A stretch of DNA of 64,000 nt, from positions 59,559 to 123,558 of the forward strand of contig CADCGD010000011.1 in NCBI GenBank assembly GCA_902800925.1, given 5' to 3'. Shown in pieces: positions 56,438-63,862 of the stretch; positions within the stretch are counted from its first letter, which is position 1, and each line of letters begins with the position of its first letter. A model generated the notes under the pieces. The model was given only the letters and a program-made list of their open reading frames with translations. It made no database searches and had not been told where the DNA came from. A program made the position numbers and the translations under genes. Source of the DNA: an uncultured Bacteroidales bacterium (GTDB lineage: Bacteria; Bacteroidota; Bacteroidia; Bacteroidales; Bacteroidaceae).

Positions 56438-59407
56438 ATGAGAAAGCATTTATTTATTATCCTATTCTTACTGAGTAGTGTGGTTGTGATGGCCCAGCGC
56501 CATGTGAGCGGCGTGGTTATCGAGAGCGACAGCCAGGAGCCGGTAGCACAGACCACCGTAAAACTGCTTCGTACTGACTCAACACTGGTGACGGGTGGAC
56601 TGACCTCGTTGGAAGGAAAGTTCCGTGTGACAGCACCTAAGGCAGGCACTTACATCCTGCAAGTAACTTGTGTAGGTTTTAAACCTTATACCAAGCGCAT
56701 CAATGTGACCGACGACAAGGATGTCGCCATGGGCACGCTGGAGTTGAAGCCAGACGCTATTATGCTGAAGAACACCGTGGTGACGGGTAATGCTTCGAAG
56801 GTGATTGTGAAGGCCGACACCTTTATATATAATGCCTCTGCTTACCGTACACCAGAGGGCTCCGTCGTGGAGGAACTGGTAAAGCGTCTGCCTGGTGCAC
56901 AGGTCGATGACGATGGTAAGATAACCATCAATGGTAAGGAGGTGAAGAAGATTAAGGTTGACGGTAAGGAGTTTATGACCGGTGATACGAAGACCGCCTT
57001 GAAGAACCTGCCTACAAATATTATTGAACGTGTGCGCGCGTATGATCAGAAGAGTGACCTGGCCCGTGTCAGCGGTATCGACGATGGTGAGGAGGAGACT
57101 GTGCTTGACTTCGGTATCAAGACGGGTATGAACAAGGGTATCATGGTCAATGCTGACCTTGCAGCAGGTACGAAGGACCGCTATGCAGGCCGTATCTTTG
57201 GCGGTTTGATGAAGGATGACTTCAAGGCATTCCTTATGACTAGTGCCAATAACGTGAATGATATGGGCTTTGGTGGTGGCGGTGGCCGTTTCGGTGGTGG
57301 TCGTCAGGGCTTGATAGCTACGAAGATGACGGGTCTGAACCTGAACTACGAGAAGACTGACCTGATTACAGTCGATGGTAGTATCCGTTGGAACCACAGC
57401 GATGGTATTGCTGTTAGCAAGACGGCTTCCGAGAGTTTCATGAGTTCTTCAGTTAGCTCGTTCAGCAATCGTATTAACGACAATAGTACACGTTCGAACA
57501 GTTGGAACGGCCAGTTCCGTATCGAATGGACGCCAGACTCTATGACCAATATCATGTTCCGTCCGCAGTTCAACTACAACTCAAATGACGGCTTGACCGA
57601 AGGCGCGAGTGCTACCTTCAGCAAGGATCCCTATAAAATCAAGGGTATTACAGACCCGTTGAGCCAGTTGGATATTCTTAAAGATGAGAAAGACGAGGAA
57701 GGTAACAGCATCGTCAAGAATGGCAATATCAGCAATAGCCTGAGCTACAGTGATAGCAAGAGCGTGGGTGGCTGGGGACAGTATAACCGCAAACTCAACA
57801 ATTATGGACGTAACATAACCCTGCGTCTGGGGGCTAACTACAGTGAGGGTTTGAGCAAGTCGTTCTCTAATGACCAGGTAAACTACTATGGCACAATGCC
57901 AAATGTAGAGAACAACCGCTATGCTGTGACACCTACCAAAAACTGGGACTACAGCATCCGTCTGACCTATAGCGAGCCTATCATGCGTCGTACCTATCTG
58001 CAGTTCTCTTACCAGTACCAGTATAAGTATAGCAAGAGCGATCGTGGAACCTATGACCTGAGTAATCAGGGCTGGGACTTCATGAGCGTGGTTCCTTCTT
58101 TCCGTGGCTGGGATGACTATCTGTCACTGATGGGCGGTGCACCTCTTGAGGACTACAAATCTAATGATTTGAGCCGCTACTCTGAATACAAAAACTACAT
58201 ACATACAGCCGAGGTCATGCTGCGCGTGGTACGTGATGCATACAACCTCAATATCGGTGTACAGATGGTACCTCAGAAGTCTCACTTTGTTCAGGATTAC
58301 AAGGGCGTACACTCAGACACCACCCGTACGGTTACAAACTTCGCTCCTACTGCTGACTTCCGTTGGAAGATCTCTAATGTCAGTCAGATGCGTTTGACCT
58401 ACCGTGCCAATACCAGTCAGCCATCTATGAGCGACCTGTTGGACATCACCGATGACTCGAACCCCCTGAATATCCGCAAGGGTAACCCAGGCTTGAAGCC
58501 TTCGTTCACACAGAACATGCGTTTCCAGTACAATAACTACTGGCAGAGCTATCAGCGTAGCTTGATGGTGAACGCAAATTTCTCGACTACCAGCAACAGC
58601 ATCTCGTCGATGACCACCTACGATAAGACGACAGGTGGTACGATTACGAAGCCTGAGAATATCAACGGTAACTGGAACGCCTTCGCTATGGTGATGTTCA
58701 ATACGTCTGTCGACTCTGCAGGTTACTTCAATGTCAACACCTTCACGACGTTACGCTATGCACATAACGTAGGTTACGTAAGCCTGCTGAATCAGGATTC
58801 TCAGGAGTCAGTGACACGTGCAACGACCATTGGAGAGCGCCTATCTGCCAGTTATCGTAACAGTTGGTTTGAGTTTGAGCTGAACGGTTCGCTGGAATAC
58901 AATCACAACCGTAGCGAACTGCAGGAGAACAACAACCTTGACACATGGACCTTCTCGTATGGTGCCAGCACCATGCTGACTGCTCCTTGGGGTACGCAGT
59001 TGTCAACCAATGTAAACATGAACAGTCGTCGTGGTTACAACGATGCTTCGATGAATACCAACGAACTTATATGGAATGCACAGATTGCGCAGTCGTTCCT
59101 GCGCGGCAACGCACTGACCCTGTCGCTGCAGTTCTACGACATCCTGAAGGAGCAGTCAACCTTCAGTCGTGCCATCTCTGCTATGGCACGTACCGATACA
59201 GAGTACAACGCAATTACCAGCTATGCTATGCTGCACGTCATCTATCGTCTGAACCTCTTTGGAGGTCTGGGTAACAACCGCCGTGGTCAGGGTGGTCCTG
59301 GCTTCGGAGGCCCTGGCGGTGGTCGTGGTGGCCGTGGCGGTTTCGGTGGCGGATTTGGCGGCGGTCGTCCTGGTGGCGGTGGCTTCGGTGGCCCTGGCCG
59401 TTTCTAA
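56438..59407 (+). CDS. Large outer-membrane beta-barrel protein with CarboxypepD_reg domain and Gly/Arg-rich tail
   Basis: 989 residues. A signal peptide (MRKHLFIILFLLSSVVVMAQ) is followed by a carboxypeptidase regulatory-like domain (HVSGVVIESDSQEPVAQTTVKLLR...GTYILQVTCVGFKPYTKRI), a plug-like region (SVVEELVKRLPGAQVDDDGKITINGKEVKKIKVDGKEF) and a long barrel. This is the outer-membrane beta-barrel family related to TonB-dependent receptors (PF14905 type). No TonB box was identified. A Gly-rich loop (GFGGGGGRFGGGRQG) sits near residue 280, and the last 45 or so residues are Gly/Arg/Phe repeats (GGPGGGRGGRGGFGGGFGGG). Having a tail after the last barrel strand is unusual. No exact promoter was found upstream. 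Confidence 0.88.
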   Translation: MRKHLFIILFLLSSVVVMAQRHVSGVVIESDSQEPVAQTTVKLLRTDSTLVTGGLTSLEGKFRVTAPKAGTYILQVTCVGFKPYTKRINVTDDKDVAMGTLELKPDAIMLKNTVVTGNASKVIVKADTFIYNASAYRTPEGSVVEELVKRLPGAQVDDDGKITINGKEVKKIKVDGKEFMTGDTKTALKNLPTNIIERVRAYDQKSDLARVSGIDDGEEETVLDFGIKTGMNKGIMVNADLAAGTKDRYAGRIFGGLMKDDFKAFLMTSANNVNDMGFGGGGGRFGGGRQGLIATKMTGLNLNYEKTDLITVDGSIRWNHSDGIAVSKTASESFMSSSVSSFSNRINDNSTRSNSWNGQFRIEWTPDSMTNIMFRPQFNYNSNDGLTEGASATFSKDPYKIKGITDPLSQLDILKDEKDEEGNSIVKNGNISNSLSYSDSKSVGGWGQYNRKLNNYGRNITLRLGANYSEGLSKSFSNDQVNYYGTMPNVENNRYAVTPTKNWDYSIRLTYSEPIMRRTYLQFSYQYQYKYSKSDRGTYDLSNQGWDFMSVVPSFRGWDDYLSLMGGAPLEDYKSNDLSRYSEYKNYIHTAEVMLRVVRDAYNLNIGVQMVPQKSHFVQDYKGVHSDTTRTVTNFAPTADFRWKISNVSQMRLTYRANTSQPSMSDLLDITDDSNPLNIRKGNPGLKPSFTQNMRFQYNNYWQSYQRSLMVNANFSTTSNSISSMTTYDKTTGGTITKPENINGNWNAFAMVMFNTSVDSAGYFNVNTFTTLRYAHNVGYVSLLNQDSQESVTRATTIGERLSASYRNSWFEFELNGSLEYNHNRSELQENNNLDTWTFSYGASTMLTAPWGTQLSTNVNMNSRRGYNDASMNTNELIWNAQIAQSFLRGNALTLSLQFYDILKEQSTFSRAISAMARTDTEYNAITSYAMLHVIYRLNLFGGLGNNRRGQGGPGFGGPGGGRGGRGGFGGGFGGGRPGGGGFGGPGRF

Positions 59408-59432
59408 TAAGAAAGATTAATAATAAGGTAAT

Positions 59433-59479
59433 AAAAAAAGGCTGCACCAAGCTCATTAAGAGCGGAAGTGCAGCTTTTA
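59433..59479. terminator. Terminator hairpin after the barrel gene
   Basis: AAAGGCTGCAC pairs with GTGCAGCTTTT (one wobble) around an inner GCTC/GAGC stem, with A and T runs outside. Confidence 0.75.
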
Positions 59480-59487
59480 TTTTATCG

Positions 59488-59568
59488 GAAACGAATAACC
59501 GTAATAGTTCATAATATATTCATAATAATATGATAGTTTTATTACGATTAATTATGGTAATTCGTTTC
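59488..59568. repeat. 18-bp imperfect inverted repeat between convergent genes
   Basis: GAAACGAATAACCGTAAT (59488-59505) and ATTATGGTAATTCGTTTC (59551-59568) match at 16 of 18 positions around a 45-base AT-rich spacer. It ends 8 bases from the TrpB2 stop. It may be a terminator for that gene or a remnant element. Confidence 0.6.
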
Positions 59569-59575
59569 TATAATA

Positions 59576-60940
59576 TTATTGTTGCTTATCCAGTTCTGCC
59601 AGGTTAGCGGCAATCATCTCGTCGGTGACTGTGTAGTTCTGCAGGTCACCCTTGATGAACGACTCGTACGACGGCATGTCAATCAGTCCGTGACCAGAGA
59701 GGTTGAAGAGGATAACCTTCTCCTCGCCAGACTCCTTGCACTTCTTGGCCTCGCGGATAGTGGCAGCGATGGCGTGGCAGCTCTCAGGAGCGGGAATGAT
59801 ACCCTCAGTCTGTGCAAAGAGCATACCAGCTTCGAAGGTCTCGAGCTGAGGGATGTCAACGCCGTGCATCAGACCGTCCTTAATCAGCTGTGAGATAATC
59901 ATGCCTGCACCGTGGTAGCGCAGACCACCAGCGTGGATGTTGCTTGGCTTGAAGTTGTGGCCCAGTGTGTACATAGGCAACAGCGGAGTATAGCCTGCCT
60001 CGTCACCGAAGTCATAACGGAACTGACCGCGTGTCAGCTTAGGACAACTGTCAGGTTCTGCAGCAATGAACTCTGTATTCTTGCCGTCGAGAAGATTATG
60101 ACGCATGAAGGGGAAGGAAATACCACCGAAGTTGGAACCGCCACCGAAGCAGCCAATGACGATGTCGGGATATTCGCCAGCCATCTGCATCTGCTTCTCA
60201 GCCTCCAAACCTATAATGGTCTGGTGCAGACCTACGTGGTTCAGTACGGAGCCGAGCGTGTATTTACAGTTAGGAGTGGTTGTGGCCAGCTCTACAGCCT
60301 CAGAGATTGCAGTACCGAGAGAACCAGAGTGGGTCGGATCCTTCGTCAGGATGTCCTTACCGGCACGGGTTGACATGGAGGGAGAACCTGTGACAACGGC
60401 TCCGAAGGTGCGCATGATGCTTGAACGATAAGGTTTCTGCTGCATGGTGATCTTCACCTGATAGACAGCGCAGTCGAGACCATAGATCTTGGCAGCATAG
60501 CTCAGGGCAGCACCCCACTGACCAGCACCAGTCTCTGTAGTTACATTGGTAGTTCCTTCCTGTTTGGCATAGTAGCACTGGGGCAGGGCAGAGTTAATCT
60601 TATGGGAACCCAACGGGTTTGTTGACTCGTTCTTGAAATAGATGTGGGCGGGAGTACCCAGTGCCTCTTCAAGGGCATAGGCACGTACCAGCGGGGTAGA
60701 ACGGTAATACTTGTACTTTTCGAGTACGTCTTCAGGAATGTCAATCCATCGATGCTCAGTGTCCAGCTCCTGTACACAGCACTCACGGGGGAAGATGTGT
60801 GCAAGGTCGTCTACACCCAAGGGCTGCTTGGTAGCAGGATGAATCGGCGGCATGGGTTTGTTGGGCATGTCGGCCTGAATGTTGTACCACTGTGTTGGAA
60901 TCTCACTCTCTTGAAGGATAAATTTCTTCTGTTTTGTCAT
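59576..60940 (-). CDS. trpB: TrpB2-type tryptophan synthase beta-like PLP enzyme
   Basis: 454 residues, longer than standard TrpB (about 400) and typical of the TrpB2 branch. PLP lysine is K114 in NPLGSHKINSA; ETGAGQWG and the phosphate-binding GCFGGGSNFGG are clear. No trpA or other trp gene is adjacent, which is also usual for TrpB2. It can condense indole or a related nucleophile with serine; whether it serves tryptophan synthesis or indole salvage is open. The C-terminal part (GHGLIDMPSYESF) is intact. Confidence 0.94.
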   Translation of the reverse strand: MTKQKKFILQESEIPTQWYNIQADMPNKPMPPIHPATKQPLGVDDLAHIFPRECCVQELDTEHRWIDIPEDVLEKYKYYRSTPLVRAYALEEALGTPAHIYFKNESTNPLGSHKINSALPQCYYAKQEGTTNVTTETGAGQWGAALSYAAKIYGLDCAVYQVKITMQQKPYRSSIMRTFGAVVTGSPSMSTRAGKDILTKDPTHSGSLGTAISEAVELATTTPNCKYTLGSVLNHVGLHQTIIGLEAEKQMQMAGEYPDIVIGCFGGGSNFGGISFPFMRHNLLDGKNTEFIAAEPDSCPKLTRGQFRYDFGDEAGYTPLLPMYTLGHNFKPSNIHAGGLRYHGAGMIISQLIKDGLMHGVDIPQLETFEAGMLFAQTEGIIPAPESCHAIAATIREAKKCKESGEEKVILFNLSGHGLIDMPSYESFIKGDLQNYTVTDEMIAANLAELDKQQ

Positions 60941-60973
60941 TGTCTATTGTTGTTGGTTAGTGATTACCGCCTG

Positions 60974-60981
60974 CAAAGGTA
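60974..60981 (-). promoter_or_regulatory. -7 box (TACCTTTG) of the TrpB2 gene
   Basis: TACCTTTG on the minus strand, 33 bases before the ATG. The 9-bp GGAGTTAAA repeat covers the upstream region. Confidence 0.5.
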
Positions 60982-60992
60982 ATAGTTTTTGG

Positions 60993-61030
60993 GGAGTTAA
61001 AGGAGTTAAAGGAGTTAAAGGGAGTTAAAG
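60993..61030. repeat. 9-bp tandem repeat (GGAGTTAAA x4) between the TrpB2 and symporter genes
   Basis: Three perfect GGAGTTAAA units, one extra G, then a fourth perfect unit, in the divergent promoter region. Confidence 0.95.
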
Positions 61031-61055
61031 GACGATAGTTTTTTGCTAAATGTTG

Positions 61056-61063
61056 TACCTTTG
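61056..61063 (+). promoter_or_regulatory. -7 box (TACCTTTG) of the symporter gene
   Basis: TACCTTTG ends 9 bases before the ATG at 61073, predicting a very short leader. The in-frame upstream start at 61043 precedes the box and is rejected. Confidence 0.55.
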
Positions 61064-61072
61064 CATGCAATT

Positions 61073-62485
61073 ATGACAACTATACTGATAGTATTGCTAT
61101 ATTTTTCCCTGTTGTTTGCTATCAGTCGATGGACGGGACGACGGGCAACCAACGAGACGTTCTATCGTGCCAATCGTCAGTCGCCGTGGTATATGGTGGC
61201 CTTTGGAATGGTGGGGGCCTCCATATCGGGTATCACCTTTGTGTCGGTGCCTGGTATGGTGAACAGCATTGGTATGACGTATCTGCAGACGTGTCTGGGC
61301 TTTATCGTGGGTTATGTAGTGATTGCGTTCGTGCTGTTGCCACTCTACTACCGACTGAACCTGACGACCATCTACAGTTACCTGGGACAGCGTATTGGAC
61401 AGCGGGCTTATAAGACGGGAGCTTCGTTCTTCCTGTTGTCAAAGATGACAGGGGCTGCTGTGCGTTTCTATGTGGTGTGCTGGATACTGATGGAGTGTAG
61501 TGGGCTGAAAATCAATTTCTTCCTGGTGGTGATAGCAATGACGGCGCTCATCTGGCTTTACACCCGACAGGGCGGCATCAAGACCATCGTGTGGACGGAT
61601 GCCCTACAGACAGCGTGTCTGTTTGGTGCCTTACTCCTTATTATATATAAGGTGATGGATGAACTGGGTATGACAATGGGTGATGCGGTGACGGCTATCA
61701 ACAATAGTGAACTGTCGCGTGTCTTCGTTATGGATGACTGGTTCTCGAAGCAGAATTTCTGGAAACAGTTCTTGAGTGGTGCGTTCATTGCGATTGTCAT
61801 GACGGGTCTTGACCAAGACATGATGCAGAAAAACCTGACATGCCGCTCGCTGCGCGATGCACAGAAGGACATGTGTACCTATGGCGTTGCCTTTGTGCCA
61901 GCTAATCTGCTGTTCCTGTCATTAGGCGTCCTGCTCACTTTCTGGTATCAGCAACAAGGTTTAGCATTGCCTGCCAAGGGCGATGAGTTGCTGCCTGTAT
62001 TTGTCAATCAAATCTCTAGCCTCTCACCACTCATCACTCACCTCTTTATTCTGGGTATGGTGGCTGCCGCCTTTTCCAGTGCCGACTCTGCGCTGACGGC
62101 ACTGACCACCAGCTACTGTGTGGATATCTGTGGACGTGCTGACGACGAACGCTTGCGACGTCGTGTACATATCGGGATGGCTGTGGTCTTCGTCATCTTT
62201 ATCCTGTTGTTTAGGGTGCTTAACTCTACCAGTGTCATCGATGCCATTTATATCCTCTGTTCCTATACGTACGGCCCATTGTTGGGTTTGTTTGCTTTCG
62301 GACTGTTGTCGAAACGCCATACGAACGACCGTCTGGTACCTTGTATCTGCGTGGCATCGCCCATTGCTTGTTATTTGCTGGATATGGTGGTAGCTCAACT
62401 GACAGGTTATCGTTTCGGTTACGAGTTGCTAATGCTCAATGGTCTCCTTACCTTCTTCGGCCTCTATCTCTTCAAACGACAATAG
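61073..62485 (+). CDS. Sodium:solute symporter family protein
   Basis: 470 residues from the ATG at 61073, with about thirteen membrane segments of the LeuT-fold SSS family. Segments MVGASISGITFVSVPGMV, YVVIAFVLLPLYYRLNLTTIYSYLGQR and AAAFSSADSALTALTTSYC (the sodium-site helix) are characteristic. The SLSPLITHLF loop just before that helix is encoded by a 7-bp repeat array. Substrate cannot be assigned (sugars, sialic acid or amino acids are all possible). It is a single gene that converges on the AraC-like regulator. Confidence 0.92.
   Translation: MTTILIVLLYFSLLFAISRWTGRRATNETFYRANRQSPWYMVAFGMVGASISGITFVSVPGMVNSIGMTYLQTCLGFIVGYVVIAFVLLPLYYRLNLTTIYSYLGQRIGQRAYKTGASFFLLSKMTGAAVRFYVVCWILMECSGLKINFFLVVIAMTALIWLYTRQGGIKTIVWTDALQTACLFGALLLIIYKVMDELGMTMGDAVTAINNSELSRVFVMDDWFSKQNFWKQFLSGAFIAIVMTGLDQDMMQKNLTCRSLRDAQKDMCTYGVAFVPANLLFLSLGVLLTFWYQQQGLALPAKGDELLPVFVNQISSLSPLITHLFILGMVAAAFSSADSALTALTTSYCVDICGRADDERLRRRVHIGMAVVFVIFILLFRVLNSTSVIDAIYILCSYTYGPLLGLFAFGLLSKRHTNDRLVPCICVASPIACYLLDMVVAQLTGYRFGYELLMLNGLLTFFGLYLFKRQ
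62014..62048. repeat. Degenerate 7-bp repeat inside the symporter gene (5 units)
   Basis: CTCTAGC, CTCTCAC, CACTCAT, CACTCAC, CTCTTTA. This is the complement-type of the GTGAGAG repeats elsewhere, here on the coding strand. It encodes SSLSPLITHLF. Confidence 0.7.
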
Positions 62486-62515
62486 ATATTTTAAACGACT
62501 AATATTTATAATTTA

Positions 62516-62635
62516 ACGACAACCTAAACAACTTAGGACAACTTTATGGAGGCGCTTTTAATTAAAAGGGACTCCGTAGACGCAGTTGCGTCGTAGGCAA
62601 AAATAAAAAGTTGTCCTAAGTTGTCCTAGTTGTCT
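62516..62635. repeat. Inverted-repeat element between convergent genes
   Basis: ACAACTTAGGACAACTTT (62528-62545) is repeated as a perfect reverse complement at 62607-62624. The pairing extends imperfectly outward to about 62518 and 62634. The 61-base spacer holds the palindrome CTTTTAATTAAAAG (62555-62568) and the hairpin GACGCAGTTGCGTC (62578-62591). The right arm is itself a 10-bp tandem (TTGTCCTAAG, TTGTCCTAGT, TGTC). No coding sequence was seen. It may terminate both genes or be a miniature mobile element. Confidence 0.8.
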
Positions 62636-62660
62636 TAAAAAAAACAACTGGTTGTTGTGT

Positions 62661-63662
62661 TTACCCCTCTCCTCGGAGTTTTGCAAAGTACTCCTTGGGC
62701 TGTACGCCCATGACGCGCTTGAATGAGGTGGCAAAGTATTTTGGGTCTTTGAATCCTACTTGGTAGGCGATGTCGCTGACGCGCAGATCAGGATCCTCCT
62801 TGGCTAACTTGCAGGCAGCCTTGATACGGATGTCACGGGTAAAATTCGTGATATTCTTGCCTGTCAGCGCGCGAATCTTGTTATATAAGGTACTGACGCT
62901 GCTACCCATATCGGTGGCGAAGGCTTGACGGTCGTAGTCTGTGTCGCTGAGGTGGTCGTTGACACATTGGATAGCCCGTCGGAGAAACTCCTGGTCGGCA
63001 GAGTGGGGGGCTTGCATGATTTCCCACAGGCTGCTGTTCCCTTCTTCGTAGTTGGAAGGAATGTCGATGGTAGGTACATGCAACTCTATATCGTTTGGAA
63101 TATGGAACTCTGAAGAGGTGCCGCTCTCCAACTGTTCGGCATCGTAGGCATCTTTCTTGATGGGTAATTCAATAACAATGGTGTTTCCCTGACGTTGATA
63201 GTACTCGCTTCTGAGGGACCCTCGGTGGCAGGTCACCAGATAGTGGATGATGAGCATTCCGGTCTCGCTGATTCTTGGACCGTTGTCGCTGATGCGGATA
63301 TTGATGCAGTCATATTCCTGATTGGTGTAAACGGCTACGGCCACCTTTCCACCGTGATTCAGGCGTTTAGCCATGTCAGACAGCAGCAAAAGTAGAATCT
63401 TGTCTAACAGCTCTGTGTCAATCCATCCCATCATACTCTCTGGCTCGCACTTAATCATGAAATCGATCCCTCTGCGTTCCAAGAATGACTTGACATTTTC
63501 ACTGCTCATGTTAAGGAAATGCATGACATCATTGTTGCTGACATGCAAACCTAGCCGTTCTGGAAATGGGAAAACATGATCTTGTGTGGCTTGATGCAGC
63601 TTCAAACGTATGATGTAAGAGGCTAAAAGGGCGATGATGATGATGAAAATAATATCGCTCAT
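62661..63662 (-). CDS. Membrane HATPase-AraC regulator (minimal hybrid-sensor relic)
   Basis: 333 residues. One N-terminal membrane helix (MSDIIFIIIIALLASYII) leads to a HATPase-like region (about 75-170): LLDKILLLLLSDMAKRLNHGGKVAVAVYTN, IRISDNGPRISETG, ending GNTIVIELPI. A linker (about 170-220) joins it to an AraC-type double helix-turn-helix (AFATDMGSSVSTLYNKIRALTGKN...VSDIAYQVGFKDPKYFATSFKRVMGVQPKEYF). The dimerisation histidine and the receiver domain of hybrid two-component sensors are absent. It may be a remnant of, or an alternative to, such a sensor, with DNA binding tied to the membrane. Confidence 0.85.
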   Translation of the reverse strand: MSDIIFIIIIALLASYIIRLKLHQATQDHVFPFPERLGLHVSNNDVMHFLNMSSENVKSFLERRGIDFMIKCEPESMMGWIDTELLDKILLLLLSDMAKRLNHGGKVAVAVYTNQEYDCINIRISDNGPRISETGMLIIHYLVTCHRGSLRSEYYQRQGNTIVIELPIKKDAYDAEQLESGTSSEFHIPNDIELHVPTIDIPSNYEEGNSSLWEIMQAPHSADQEFLRRAIQCVNDHLSDTDYDRQAFATDMGSSVSTLYNKIRALTGKNITNFTRDIRIKAACKLAKEDPDLRVSDIAYQVGFKDPKYFATSFKRVMGVQPKEYFAKLRGEG

Positions 63663-63688
63663 GTTACTTCTTTTTGTTTTTGACGAAA

Positions 63689-63696
63689 CAAAGATA
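63689..63696 (-). promoter_or_regulatory. -7 box (TATCTTTG) of the HATPase-AraC gene
   Basis: TATCTTTG on the minus strand, 26 bases before the ATG at 63662. No clear -33 element. Confidence 0.5.
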
Positions 63697-63854
63697 CAAT
63701 TTTTAGTGCTAAATGCATCGACAAGAGCGTTAAAAAGATGTTAAATGAGTGTATTTTGGTTTGAAAAACGTTATTTGAGGTAGAAAAAACGTATAAATAA
63801 CGATATTTAAACCATATTTAATGTTATCTAAACCTGTAAATAATGTAAATGTAT

Positions 63855-63862
63855 TACCTTTG
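63855..63862 (+). promoter_or_regulatory. -7 box (TACCTTTG) reading out of the window
   Basis: TACCTTTG on the plus strand with no start codon that opens a clear gene before 64000, so the transcript has a leader of at least 130 bases. The 340-base region 63663-64000 otherwise shows AT-rich sequence and repeated ACGTTATTT/AACGATATTT words, with no gene. Confidence 0.5.
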
